In this document: positions 47,571 through 60,095 of the stretch, in pieces
How the letters are laid out: every line of letters starts with the position of its first letter
How positions within the stretch are numbered: the stretch's first letter is position 1
Assembly (NCBI GenBank): GCA_012295275.1
Contig: CM022673.1
Span: forward strand, 16,725,310-16,789,309
DNA: 64,000 bases
From: Chrysomallon squamiferum
Taxonomy: Eukaryota > Mollusca > Gastropoda > Neomphalida > Peltospiridae
Reading direction: 5' to 3'
Notes under the pieces: generated by a model
Database searches by the model: none
What the model was told of the DNA's origin: nothing
The model's input: only the letters and a program-made list of their open reading frames with translations
Translations under genes and position numbers: made by a program

Positions 47571-48490
47571 AATAATAAAATAATGGATATGTTAGCAATG
47601 GCTAGAGCTGACTATAACCTTGACTTTCAGTATGTTAATAATAACTAAGGCTGTTTGTTTGTGTTGTTTGTTTTTTTTTTTTTTTTTACCGTCCAAATAT
47701 ATAAAACGTATAACAATTTATAAAAGTTAACGCATAACGTTACAGTTTAATTGTTATCACCAGAAGGCTTATAATAAAAATGAAAAATAGATCAGAATAA
47801 TAATTCTACAGGCAATAAATCCCTACAGAATACAAACTGTTTCGTAAACATATGGATTTTTTTTAATGTTATTTATCTATTTATTTATTCATTCATTCAT
47901 TTTTTTTTAATTTAATTTTATTAAAAGTCATTTAATGAATAAACACATCAAACTTACTAAAAGCTTGTGATTACACAATGATGTCAGTATCAAAAAAGTC
48001 GCTTTCAAACCAGTCAGAAATAATTACAACGGGATTGATCCGAAAACAGCCATTTTCTAATAGCCAACATTCCTAATTTCTCCTGTGGTGTGCGGAGTGA
48101 AGGTTTTAAAACAGAAGACGCAAAATGCTAGAGTTCGGTGTACAACTTATTAATTCCCAGTTAGATTTCGTTCCTGTTTTGTATGCATGAAAACATTTGC
48201 CACAAATTTAGAGACATATTTCAGCAGTGAATTATTCATATCTTCATCATATTAATCTACATTTTTATAGCCACAAAAATGTTTTGTGATAATTATTTCT
48301 CATATGTGGTTTGTATGAATTATTTAGTGTTGTCTTTTGTCGGTTTAGTGGTTGAATGCATAAAACATTCAGTCATTCCTTTCCGGGAATGGTAGTAGCA
48401 GCGATAAGAAAACGATGAAAAACAAACAAGAAGAACGAAAAAATTTAATAATATCTGAACAACAAGGTTTAACATTTTGTTTTTTATTAG

Positions 48491-48596
<106 letters not shown>

Positions 48597-51500
48597 AACT
48601 GTAATTTGATATATCCACAATTTTTTTAAAGCATGATGCTGTTATTTTCACTTCTTTCTAGCCTTCGTTTTTCGTCTGCATTAAATTATTATTATCTTTC
48701 CACCATATTCTGATAGACGTAATAGTTTTACTCAGTAATAAAAGAAGTATTAAGATTTTTATTATGTTTTCGGAAATCTGATTTGGGCGACCTTAAAACT
48801 CGCATCCTCGGCCGGAGCCAAAATACATTACCTTTAGCTATAACGATGACATATATACAGCGTGCGCGGTATTACAAGATAATACAGGTATTTATGAGTG
48901 CTACGTGTCTGCAAATATCACCAGTGCAAGGGCTTTCCTTCCAAATACTTGGATACTATTTGTGTATTTTTCTTTCGCTGCGAGCGATCCCATCGTAAGT
49001 GATACGCGCGGATCGAATCAATAAGAAACTGGTTTACACAAATGAAGAGAAATATTTAGGAAAAGCGGAATGCGCAACAGACGTCAGACACCAGTACATC
49101 ACAGACCGATCCCTGTTTGAAGAGTCGGTTCCCGCTCTGTTCCTGTGTGTATGAGATTTCAGCAGACTAACTCATCTTTCATTACGACTAAAGAGTGAAC
49201 GTCTCATCTTCTCTCTTTTGGTCTTTTTTTAGACATATACTTTTAATACCAGTCCTTTGTTTAAGTAGATTTCTACGGAAAAAACAAATATAAAATTAAA
49301 ACAAATAAAAAGAAAAAACAAAAAGAAAACAAAAATATAAAGAATCTGTTTTTCTGTTCACCAATGTATCTTTTTAGTCTAACTTTAATATAAAATAAAA
49401 GCAGCTTTTTATGCTTATTCTTCAAAATTAAGCTTCGTCACATGTTACTTTACTATGGTTGAGTAAGATGCATTTTTTCTGGACTAATGAATTTATATAT
49501 AAATATATATACAATTTTTTTTTCTTTGTTTTAAAGATTTATATTGTAACGCCAGCCACTTGTTTCAGAAGGTTTCTGCAGTAAACTAAGTTATAAGCCA
49601 TTCTTCTCTTTTTGTTCAAAGTAATTTCGCTCTTTTTTTCTCTCCTATTCGCCGTTTGGTTTTGTTATTTCTTTCGTAATAAACATGCCTTTATTGCTTG
49701 TTTTGATGGCAAATAACCAACAAAAATATATATCTAGTAAAAAGAAAGAAAGACGGAAAGAGTAATATATATATAGTTCCTACCACACTACATTTACTTT
49801 AGCTCTTTTAAACTTTAGACTGAAAACGAAATATTCTCTTCATAGGCCAGAATAGTACATCCACCTTGTTACAGGCAACCCGTGTTCATTCGTGCGTTAT
49901 AAAGTTAATACAGCATTCACAAAGATTTTTACAGGTCTCTTTTAGATCTACAACCAGTCGTACGTAACACTTACAGTATAACATACACATACTCCTGACT
50001 TAAAAAAAATTAACGGCTTGATTTGGCCCTGAGGGCATTCAACAGTTTAGATCAGTTTTGTGCGAGCAGCGTACAATTATTTCAAATACACGATGAACCT
50101 GGCAAAAACATTAATGATCTACTCGTACCATTTTTCAGACTCTATTTTATACTCTTTCAAATACGTTGGGTCGGGTCGATTAATACGAGACATAAACAGT
50201 ATTCTGAGTAAATCAATCATGTAGCAATAACACAGAAATAAAAATAGTATTTGTAATATTAATAAGTTAGCAAGCAAGTAAAGGCATTACACTGCTAACA
50301 CTAGCAAGCTGAAGAAAAAAAAGTGACTGAAGAAAAACAACAGAAGTAGATATTCGAGGGTGTTGTTAGTGCTAATGGTAGCGTAATTGTAGCTATTCTG
50401 AAACAGGCAGTTGCAGTAGACGCACAAAATGACTGAAATCATAATAATCCTCAGTAAACATACATAGAAGTGCCTTTGATAAAGCAGATGTGTGATGCTA
50501 CACGAAGCGTCAAACAGGAATACAAAAAGTCATTGATTCTTCGACCCTTTAATGTTTAGAACTGAATACAAGTTTAGAAAAGTGAGTGCTGAACAGCAAA
50601 AACGATGGAAATCGAAAAAATAGTTTAACTGTAATAAGAATATGCCGATGACAGACAACAGTAGTAAGTAAGGATTGTGAGTGATATGATAGATAATAAA
50701 TTTTAAATTCAGGAAATCATGAATGTCGCGTTCATCAAGCTATATATACTTGTCTAGTCAAATGACGAGGACAATCGATCATCTTTATGTGTCTCATGGA
50801 TTATTACTTTTTTCTTCTTCTTTTTTTTTGCATAAAACAATGTCGTTAAACAAAATCAATACGTGCCGTTCATTGGTGGAATGGCAACGGCGTGGGCCAC
50901 GTGATCGAGATTTAAGTGTGACAACAGTGTAATAGTGTTTAACCTGTAGACTGAACCATGTCAAAAGTTCAGTAGTTGTAATGCTCTGGGACAAACAAAG
51001 GACACGAAACAAGGCACCGTGATGAATATTGACTACACTGATTTGAAACGAGGCTCCAGGGATCGATTGTTGTAGACAGTGAATATTTCATGAACTGCGT
51101 TTTCCAAGGATGTAAGACTTGTCGAAAGAAATACGTATTAAACAAAACAACATGTAACTGCAATGAATGAATAAAGACCAGCGTAATGACAATTATGTAA
51201 CAGCATAATGATGTAATTATACAACACATTAAATGTAATTAGGTGTTAAACAACTTAATATATTATTAGAAATGGGTAAACGGATAGTTTTAAAGTTGAT
51301 AACTTGCACGTAGAAGTAGCCGAGCTTGGTAAATCTGCCTGAAACGTTACATTTACACTTGCTACCACAAAAAAGTTAACACCATAAAACAAATCATATC
51401 TGAATGGTATACAGCTACCACATCCTTTCTTCACTCACTAACTTTACACCATAAGCAGCTTGCATGTGCCTAGAGAGGCAAGCAATAAAGCATCCAAGAA

Positions 51501-52508
51501 GTATAAACACACGAAGGTAAGTAAACTAATAAAAGAACACCCAGCGTAAATGAGGCACTGACAGAACAATGATATCAAAATTTCTGACAACGTTTTACTC
51601 TTTAAACAGGATGGATTTCTGGTGTTTTATTGTGCTCTATTCATCTGGTGTAACATCAGAAGGTTGACACTTTCCAAAGGTAACTATTTGCTTTCACTCG
51701 TTAATAAATAAATATCACCATCTACATGTTTCTGCCAGTTCACATTTTCTAATTTAAATCTGCCTTGGCAGCCGATCAGACAGGTTCAACCTAACCGGAG
51801 TGCAATGGTAAGGTAATTGAGGTAAATTCGTATCAAGAGTTGTGTGACCTTCATTTCTCAGAGATCACATTGGCGCTGTTATATTACGTTTACTTCTACG
51901 AGAGTATTCCCTTCGGATATTTCCCGTATCCATACTCAACTAGACAGCAGTGTGATTCACAACACCTTTTTCCCCTGACAGAAAGAGTCAGTATTAATAA
52001 GGCGTCACGGGACTGAGACAACGAGGCCTTAAAATTTAATTAATTGAAATATAAAATTGGCAATTAGTTTATTTAAAGTGAAATATTCGTCTTAATAACG
52101 CACAACTCAGCTTCACAACAAAACTACAGATTTTGTTTCACTGTAAAAACTAATTATAGTCATATGCACTGTAAAAACTAGAAACCGGAGTTCACAATAA
52201 AACGATGGAACGGACTTCGCAATATTACTTAAGACCTGACTTCATATAAAACAAGTAAATTGACTTTAAATAAAACTTTATAATAATATGTGTTGACTTA
52301 ATAAAACAAGATTTAACTTCACAGTGAAACTATCGACTTTTCTTGAAAATAAGACTTTAATTTTGGCTCCAAGACAAACTGGCTACACAACGAAAATCAG
52401 AAAATTTTGCTACGCAATACAATTATCTTATTTTGCATGCTTTTCTTTTCTTTAATTAAAAACTGTCTGTTTACATGCTATCAAGGCGTATCGTTAACGA
52501 CACTAACC

Positions 52509-52655
52509 AAGATGGCGTCTGCGTTAAATAAGAAGCAGATGATTCATGATGATGATGATATAAAACAGACTCTGGTTTACTCGTGTAAAATGTGTGGCAT
52601 TTTTCACCTTACCAATGTTAGTCCGCGTGGCGCTACGGCATTAGTGTACAGCTAA
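52509..52655 (+). other. Possible first coding exon or small ORF starting MASALNKKQM
   Basis: ATG in the context ACCAAGATGGCG (good initiation context and YY1-like) opens a frame with MASALNKKQMIHDDDDIKQT and then YSCKMCGIFHL, ending at a TAA at 52653-52655. There are 48 codons. The composition differs from the AT-rich surroundings. No clear donor is seen, no homologue is recognised, and it could be chance. Confidence 0.25.
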
Positions 52656-52698
52656 CACCCTGGGCCCATTCGATGTAAAAATAGGTCAAACTATTTAA

Positions 52699-52758
52699 CG
52701 CACACACGCACACGCACACACACACACACACACACGCACGCACGCACACACACACACA
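52699..52758. repeat. CA/CG-containing microsatellite
   Basis: CA repeats with interspersed CG steps (ACACGCACGC). Confidence 0.95.
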
Positions 52759-54045
52759 TTCAATATATCAAAACGATGAAAAATTATAAACATAAACATA
52801 GTAGTGGTAGTAAAAGAGTAACAGTAACATCAGCAGAAGTTTAATATGAATCAACATTTACTTCCATCCAAGGCAAAAAAAAAAAGTGTTTTGTTAATTT
52901 ACATAGCTAAGCTGATTTTACTGCTTATTCGTCAAATGGTAGAACTTACTAACAACTTTAATTTTATGACTGTTAAACGGGTTAAATAGATAGATATTAT
53001 ACAGTGTTAGGATCAGTAGTTTTATTTTAAGCATTGTTATTAATAGTAATGCTAATTTATGTTACCAGTATTCTTATTTATTCGATTGTATACTGTAACT
53101 CGTCCCTAGTTTTGATATTCACGTTATACGGAAATTTGGAACAGAACGATGAATCAAAAGGGCGTGAAAAGCTGGTATCTGTATGAGACTATCAGATTCA
53201 AAGAGCATGGACATATTTGAAATGAATGGAATGTGGCCATGTTACACATAGCCAGATAGGAGTGGACTGCAACTCAGTCGTTACAGCCCAAATCCTGTGA
53301 TGAGAACGAATATCAGATGTGTTTTCTTCCTCGGGGCACTCTTTGGGTTGTTTTCGTTTCCAGCCAAAACTGACAGGATATCTGCAGAGTGTTTTCTCTC
53401 ACCAACGTTATTATGTATGCATATATTCATATAAAAATCATGTTTGGCACCTATTAACCATTTATATATTAAAAAGTTTTGCGGTGTCGTTAAACAGGCA
53501 GATGTTTTCTCTTGCACACACAACTTTTAGTTAACACTGATATATATCACTCATCTTAGATACAGACCTATGATGTACTGATATTTAACTAGAAACATAT
53601 TGCAAATAAAATCCGATCAAAACGTGCATTGATTTACGGCAAAATAACAGAGTAAATAACCAAGATATAGATAACATTAATTTGCAAAAGTTTTCACGTA
53701 CAAAATGAATCACTTCAAACTTTACTTTTTTTAATGTCTAGTAATGAATCATCATATTTTAAAAAAACAGCGAACCTTTAAAATATGCTTTATTTATTTA
53801 TTTATTAGCAGAAATGGAATCTTTTATTATTATCGGTTAAATGACAAATACAAGAAGGACCGTCTTATTAACTATATGATGTTTACGTAAGCAACCGAGC
53901 CACGACCAAGCACGACTATGATAAACATAAGGTATAAACATAAATAAATAAATAAATTAAAAAGAAATCCAGTACAGACTCGTACATTTAAGTACACCCA
54001 CATGTTGCCGTTTTTGTTATTAGCGGAGTTGTAATCATAATTAAT

Positions 54046-54264
54046 TACAGGTTACGGATTCATTATCCGAAATTCGGATGGCTTAGCACACACAAACTAT
54101 TTAAAGAATGAAATTATTACAACTATTACATGTATAACATGTATATGAAACAGAAATAGAATTTGTGCTTAGAATTGTATCCTATTCACAGGCTATCGCC
54201 TGATATTCGAAAATCCGAAACACTTCCGGTCCCAAGCATTTCGGTTAATAATCTTCAACCTGTA
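54046..54264. mobile_element. 215-bp MITE with TA target site, pogo/Tigger-like ends
   Basis: The element spans 54048-54262 and begins CAGGTTACGGATTCATTATC. The reverse complement of its right end begins CAGGTTGAAGATTATTAACC. Both are flanked by TA (54046-54047 and 54263-54264), the usual target duplication of Tc1/mariner-type elements. Inside the right end, CCGAAATGCTTGGGACCGGA (reverse strand) resembles Tigger/pogo terminal sequences as I recall them. It has no coding capacity, so it must have been moved by a transposase supplied in trans. Confidence 0.75.
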
Positions 54265-54948
54265 CTTAATGTCTACGTGTTTCGAAACTCAACTAATTTG
54301 CCAAATGCAGTAATAATTTTCTCGCCAATATTACCGTTTAAACTGCATATAAATACATTTCTGCCATTTACATTTTTTTTAACAGTGTTATTAACTAATT
54401 ATTACATTTTGCTTGTACAGTTATTAGCTGCGTGACCAATAAACTATTACAGATTTCGCTTTTCTAAATTGCTTTCTTTTCCTAGCTACTATATTTTATT
54501 TTTATTTCTTTTTCTCTTTCGTTCGTTTTGTTTTTGTTTTGTATTTTATTATTTTTTGCTATTTGTTTGTTTGTTTGTTTATTTTCTTTTAGACAGAAGA
54601 AAAATAGGGGCTTAATTTATAAACTTGACATTAAATTTGAGGTTTGTGTTACAAATTTTTAACATATCAAATAACTAAAATAGATGCAAGTTAATAAGAA
54701 AAGATCACATCTAAATCGGTTTAAGCTGTGTCTTTAAGTGAATTTTCTTTTAAAAAAGAATTAATATTAAATCTCATACCAAACCAGACAAGAAAAAAAA
54801 TAAAGTTAACCTTTGATTCATTTCATTTTAATCAATTTACTTATATTACATACATCATTATTACTGTATTTTGTTGTTGTTGTTAAAGTTAATTTAAAAA
54901 AAAAACTAATTAAAAAAGAAAATGAAAGTATATTACTTTGGAAAATGC

Positions 54949-56409
54949 TAAAGGGTCATTCCGTGTCATATCACCCCCCCCCCAAAAAAAAAATTTAAAC
55001 CCGACCGCCTCAGATTTTTTTTAAATTCTTGACCTAAATGCCAGTCTTTAAGAATTTTCAGAATGGGCACTTACAAAGACACTACTGCCAGGAGACAAGT
55101 TGTGCTGTGACTATTTGATTAGCCTACAGAAATCAAAGGTCCAAACCCCTGCAGAGGATGGCTTTAGTATGGGTGGTATCACTATGGGAGAATTTGATGA
55201 TAACTTGTCAGACAAACTGCCAGTTGTTGTTTCCCCAGAAAAGGACTTTGATTTGAATTCTATTCTGTCGAGTTTAGGCGAAACTCCTGTTAAACTCCAT
55301 TCACTAGCACGTTCCAGTAAATGAATGAAAGGACAGAAAAAACTAGCATCAGCTACAGTAACATTAAAACGACATCTTGAAACAGCCATTCAGCTGAAAG
55401 TGACCGTGACTCATCACAAAAAGTACCTTCATTTTTTCAGGAACATGTTGGAGGAGTTAAAAGAGAAATTCAACAAGTCCAAATGCTACCCAGAGCGTGT
55501 GCAAATCTTGACTTTGTCACCCTTTACCATTGAAAGGACAATGAATGAATTTAAAACAACGAATTACCTTGTGAAAAAAAGCCGTCCAGTGAAGAAAGAG
55601 AAAGAGGTTCTATCCCTTTGTGATAAGAAACAGGTGAAAGTTCTATCAAATGAACTGAAGGAGGAAATAGTCAAATTTTATGAAAGTGATGAGAACAGCA
55701 GAATGTTACCGGGAATGAAGGATACAGTGAGCATTCGATACAAAGATGGGAAGAAGGTTAAGCATCAGAAACACCTAGTTCTCTCAAAATTATGTGAACT
55801 TTATGCATGCATGTAGGCCTACAATGTCTTACTCGGTGATCAAGAGAGTTGGTGATTCCTAGCATCCAGAATTGATCATTCAGGTTTTAGTTAATCAGAT
55901 GTTAATGTCAGAAAAGGTGTTATTTTCATGGACGTGCATTTTTTAAATCTATATTATGGCTAAACAAAAAATATTACACCCAGGAAACTTTTATATGTTT
56001 TAGTTAACATGTGGGAGATTAAATTTCAATAAAGGTCATCTCAAGGTCACGTGATCCACAGTCAAATTCAAGGTCATAACAAAGGTCAAAAGGTCAGTGA
56101 CACCCACATTTTCCAAACTGAACAATAATGGCAGATTTGGAATTCTTGTCATATTGCCTTTTCAACAATACCTATTTTATGAAGATTGGCCCATAGTTCC
56201 TGAGATATGAGGGTTCAAAGGTTGGTGGTCACGCCCATTTTTGCCCAAAATCTCAAAATTCGGGAGGCCATATCTCCCACACCACTTGTCTGATTGGCAT
56301 AATATTTCTGGTGCTGTGGAATCTCAGTCAACAAGTATACTAAGTTTCATAAAAATCGGAGACGGTCGGGTTTAACCCATTGGGTGATTTGACACGAAAT
56401 GACCCTAAA
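54949..56409 (+). mobile_element. 1.45-kb DNA element with about 55-bp terminal inverted repeats
   Basis: The left end (54953) reads GGGTCATTCCGTGTCATATC and the reverse complement of the right end (56405) reads GGGTCATTTCGTGTCAAATC. The match continues inward through TTTAAACCCGACCG and CTC-GATTTTT, interrupted on the left by a C/A run. Both ends are flanked by TAAA (54949-54952 and 56406-56409), a possible 4-bp target duplication; a TA duplication is the alternative. Inside lies a decayed ORF of an uncharacterised transposon-like family, followed by a 440-bp right end also found alone at 25024-25440. The ORF ends early relative to family members I recall, so this looks like an internally deleted, non-autonomous copy. 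Confidence 0.85.
55052..55816 (+). pseudogene. Broken ORF of a transposon-associated protein of unknown function
   Basis: One frame runs 55052-55816 with a single TGA at 55322-55324. The first part has ALTKTLLPGDKLCCDYLISL, an acidic stretch with GEFDDNLSDKLPVV and LNSILSSLGETPVKLHSL. The second part (163 codons from an ATG at 55325) has MLEELKEKFNKSKCYPERVQ, ILTLSPFTIERTMNEF, FYESDENSRMLPGMKDTVSI and KKVKHQKHLVLSKLCELYA. This order matches a protein family, numerous in cnidarian, echinoderm and mollusc genomes, that I remember without a functional name; its members continue well beyond this point. An acceptor-like TTTTCAG at 55055-55061 suggests that a first exon is lost. The codon-like conservation despite one stop points to fairly recent decay. 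Confidence 0.7.
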
Positions 56410-57049
56410 TATTTTTTTAGTCATATTTTGAAATATCAACATAATTACAGTCATATACTTAGTAAGAAATATGGTCTTTGCAAAAACCTTTGATGTTCAC
56501 TTTGTAATTATTTTATATTCCTGTGAAGAAAACATGAACAGCATGTCGAGATGAAGTGAAATGAAGATGAATCGCGGAAAGTCCCTTGTACAAATTGCAG
56601 TAATTTTCTGTTGTCTTACCACAAAGAAAATGATTTCAAAAGAAAAATAAAGACAACAGAAAAACCACGATGTGATATTTACATCTGTGCTTTGATACTG
56701 AAGTAAAAAAAAAAATACGGTATCGATTTCTTTAAATCATTAATGATTAGATAAACCTATTATCTTCCTTTTCCGTATCTTTTTTTCTTACTAAATTATA
56801 AAGATGTTGGGTTTTTTTTTTTTGGGGGTTACGGTATTTTTTTCTGTTTTAGTTTTTTTTCCCTCTAAAAATCGATTTTCTTTTTTTTTTCTTGATTTAT
56901 TTTGATAAGAAATCGTAGCAAGTTTTAAGTTTCTGCAATCCTTAATAAATTTATAGTATTTATTTTTATATTGATATGATTTTTATACTTGCAATAAAAA
57001 AAATAATAATAAAAAAAAATTAAGAAAAATAAAAATAAAATAAAAAGTA

Positions 57050-57543
57050 GTCGTTTAAAGGTTTTAAGGAATATTTTCTTTACAATTGCCACAATCTTCA
57101 AATATGCCTATGTGTGTACACTTTATACTCTGAAGTAGAGAGTCAAATGAGATTTTATTTGCAGTCGTAATTTTACTTTATTTATATATTGCATTTTTAC
57201 ATGTAAAATAACTAATGATCTCAAAACTTTACAGGTTTTTTTAACAGCTGCAACAATTTATAAATACGTCTGGACCTATTTATTATACTTTAGTGCATTG
57301 TGATGTGGCGACCACCAAATTGGGTAACGATAATAATGATTAAAAGTTTTCTTTACAATAGCAGGACTCTTTAAATAACTCTACGTGTTTATTTATTGCA
57401 TTGTGAAGTGGAGAACTGCCAAATTTGGTTGCATTTGTAAGACTAATGTAAACAGCAGACGAGGCGAAGTAACTCATGATTTGTTTAGTATTTTCCCAGG
57501 TCTTATCTGACACAAGACAAATTATGACATACACCAAGTACAT
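57050..57543 (-). pseudogene. Decayed ankyrin-repeat-like coding sequence
   Basis: On the - strand 57340-57460 reads NATKFGSSPLHNAINKHVEL then FKESCYCKENF, close to an ankyrin repeat (G-x-x-PLH-x-A-x-x-x-x-x-VEL). About 270 bp to the left (57075-57150) a related stretch reads DSLLQSIKCTHIGIFEDCGN then CKENI, and between them 57231-57325 keeps TQFGGRH with stops and a frameshift. Three decayed units therefore remain, without splice sites or start. This may be a gene fragment or part of an ankyrin-containing mobile element. Confidence 0.45.
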
Positions 57544-57572
57544 TAGTAATGCGTAGCTGGTATGCAGGTTCA

Positions 57573-57586
57573 GTTACCATGACAAC
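57573..57586 (+). promoter_or_regulatory. X-box-like motif upstream of an ATG
   Basis: GTTACCATGACAAC fits RYYNYY-N2-RRNRAC, the site of RFX factors, which in animals sits shortly upstream of genes for cilia. The next ATG is 30 bases downstream (57617). Confidence 0.4.
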
Positions 57587-57616
57587 CATCCATGAAAATA
57601 TTTTTTAAAAATAAAA

Positions 57617-57682
57617 ATGGCTGAGCCAGTGTTTGTGGCATATGCAACCTGCGAGACGCTTACTGAGGAGAATGTGAATGGA
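57617..57682 (+). CDS. Candidate first coding exon of a + strand gene (22 codons)
   Basis: ATG in the context AAAAATGGCT opens MAEPVFVAYATCETLTEENV then NG, and at 57683 meets GTAAGA, a good donor. Without splicing the frame stops after 35 codons (stop 57722-57724). The codons look protein-like and the patch is less AT-rich than its surroundings. An X-box-like motif lies just upstream. No following exon was recognised in the remaining 6.3 kb; the intron may be long. I do not recognise the protein. Confidence 0.4.
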
Positions 57683-58972
57683 GTAAGACAAACGCATACG
57701 GCAACAAGTCCATGTAACTGAACTAACTGCGTCAAAGCCAAGATTTGTTTTTTTTTTCTCCTTTTTTTTTCTCCCATCTTCAGATGCGGGACAGCAAATT
57801 GGTATGAAAATTAATGTTGCAAACTGAGCAGGTTAATTTCTCGATCGATTTTCTGTCTTGTCGTAAACACGGTAATCGCGGCTGTGAGTCTCAGCTGGGA
57901 CTGACCACGAAATGCGACAAGATAACAGGTTTTCACTGACATTGCTCTGGAGGTCGAAATCAGCTGGAGGGAATTACAAATGACAACAGGAAGTATTTAA
58001 TACTAATATGACCGATTCGGACATTTTTGCTCGTAATTACGTCTTAGCGATTTTATTTAACCGCATTATCTCCAAGATTTGATGGAAGTGATTTTAAAGA
58101 AGTATTAATTTTGTGGCAATTACTTTCTATTTCCAGCGACATCACATCTTTCTACTCGAGTTGGGTTGAAATTATCTCTTATATTATTGATTTACTTTGC
58201 AAACGTTTATCTATATAGGTCTTGGAATTTGTAGTTTCTACCATAAAGTATCTGATTTTATTAATCACATTTAATATGGTAGTAGTGTTCACATTTTAAC
58301 ATAACATTTACCGTTTTCATGTACTCTTTTTTTTATCAGTGATTCTATGAGTAAAGAAATAATGAAAAACAACTTTTAGGACTTGTTATATTGTCATACT
58401 TTATTATTAATAAAACAGTGAATGTAGATACTTGTTTTCATCGGTGAACAGTTCAATCTTTCTTACTCTTCTACAAATCACAGATTATAGAATGTGCTAG
58501 CTACTTAATCTCTTTGCTAAGATTTATTTAATGCTTCAAGTTACAGAAATCCTTTGTAATTAACATCGAACCAACAATCGCTGCCAGAAATAATAGAAAT
58601 CCAAGATGATTGCTATGGATAATGAACCTAATGTATGTGCTCAGATCAATGACAGCATTATTGAGATCGTATATCATGATGCACATACAGTTAATGATAC
58701 TGGCATCAAATAAGCTGTGTATGTAGCAAGTTGTCGATTTTCGTCATCTGAGACTGAAGTGAAGATAACTCTATACTTGATGACGGTATTGCATGCCGAA
58801 TTATGATTGGTACTGCCAGAAAACAAAACCATTTTAACAGGTCTAAAACTTACCAGGCGAATATTGTGCTGTGATAAACTTGTTTTCAACAATAATTTCT
58901 GGGATATTATTATTTACACTACATGTGGGCGACTCTGTATATGCAAATGCAGTTTTAATGGATAAGGGACGT

Positions 58973-59011
<39 letters not shown>

Positions 59012-59021
59012 TGCGCGCGCC
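58973..59021. repeat. (TG)n microsatellite followed by a CG-alternating block
   Basis: About eighteen TG units are followed by CTGCGCGCGCCCG, giving nearly 50 bases of alternating purine and pyrimidine. Confidence 0.95.
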
Positions 59022-59262
59022 CGTGAGCAATGTAACGTGAGTGTATTTGTAATGTAAATAAGCTGCATACATGTAGATCATAACATATATATCGTACATA
59101 GTTTTTGTTGTTGTTTTGTTTTTTGGTTTTGTGTGTGTGTTTTTTTGTGTGTTTTTTTTAATCATCTACAAGTCATGGAGCTGGAGTTAGGATGAATAAA
59201 AATCTGATAGTCTATTGTTGCCTATTTCTAAAGAACGATGTTCTGTCAAAGTATATTAACCA

Positions 59263-59459
59263 GTACGGTTCCATTTTACAAGCAAAAAGAACAGACACGG
59301 ATTTAATCGTCAGGGAATGGAATTCTTCTTTGTTAACAGTTTACATGAAAGTGAAACCAGTAATTACTTTTAAGCTCAAAACAACATTCTGACTGTGTAT
59401 TCTAATTATTACAGATACCGTACGAAAATACTCACACGTCACAAGTTAACCGGAAACTA
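59263..59459. repeat. Local duplication, copy 1
   Basis: This segment matches 60096-60285 (833 bp away, same orientation). It includes AACAGTTTACATGAAA, GACTGTGTATTCTAATTAT and ATACTCACACGTCACAAGTT. The two have diverged by substitutions and small indels. No protein frame is shared clearly. Confidence 0.9.
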
Positions 59460-60095
59460 GTTTTTTCCTTTTTCCTTATAACAAAACAACGCATTAATCG
59501 ATTACTGCTAGGTCTGAAAACATAATCCTCCTTTGTGATTCACTTTGTTATAATGGCGAGTCTAATTAAATGGACATATTCGGATTACCGTTACAGTTCA
59601 TTATTAACATTGTGCAAGACACAAGAAACACGATACAAAATGTTGTACCATACTTTGAATCTGATCAACAGAAGTAACGATCTATGACGTTTATAGATTT
59701 CTTTCAGGCATCTTTTTCTTTTCTTTTCTTTTTTTTTAATTAATGTTATGGAAAAGAAATATGTAATCTTTTTAAAATAAAAAATTGAATTATCTGCTAT
59801 TTTCCATGTTTTTTTTTTTAATTTTTAGTCGATATTTATTGAATTGTGTTAAAAATGTTTGCGTATCATATTTTCACTGATTACGAACATTTTGAAGAAG
59901 GCAATAATAATATGTATTTTATAACTAAAGAATTTGTTTCTGTCATCTTCATCCATGTTACCATGGTTACCGCCGCTAACACTTTAACCAAGCTGCCAGA
60001 TTCTATAGAGAGATTTCGGAAATAAAGAGTAATTAATCTGCTTACAGAGGAGTTTAATTTAGAACAAACAGTGGAGGGGGGAGGGTCCTGTACGG

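Noticed and set aside
59957-59970. GTTACCATGGTTAC as a third X-box
   Set aside because: The second half breaks the RRNRAC consensus (T at position four).
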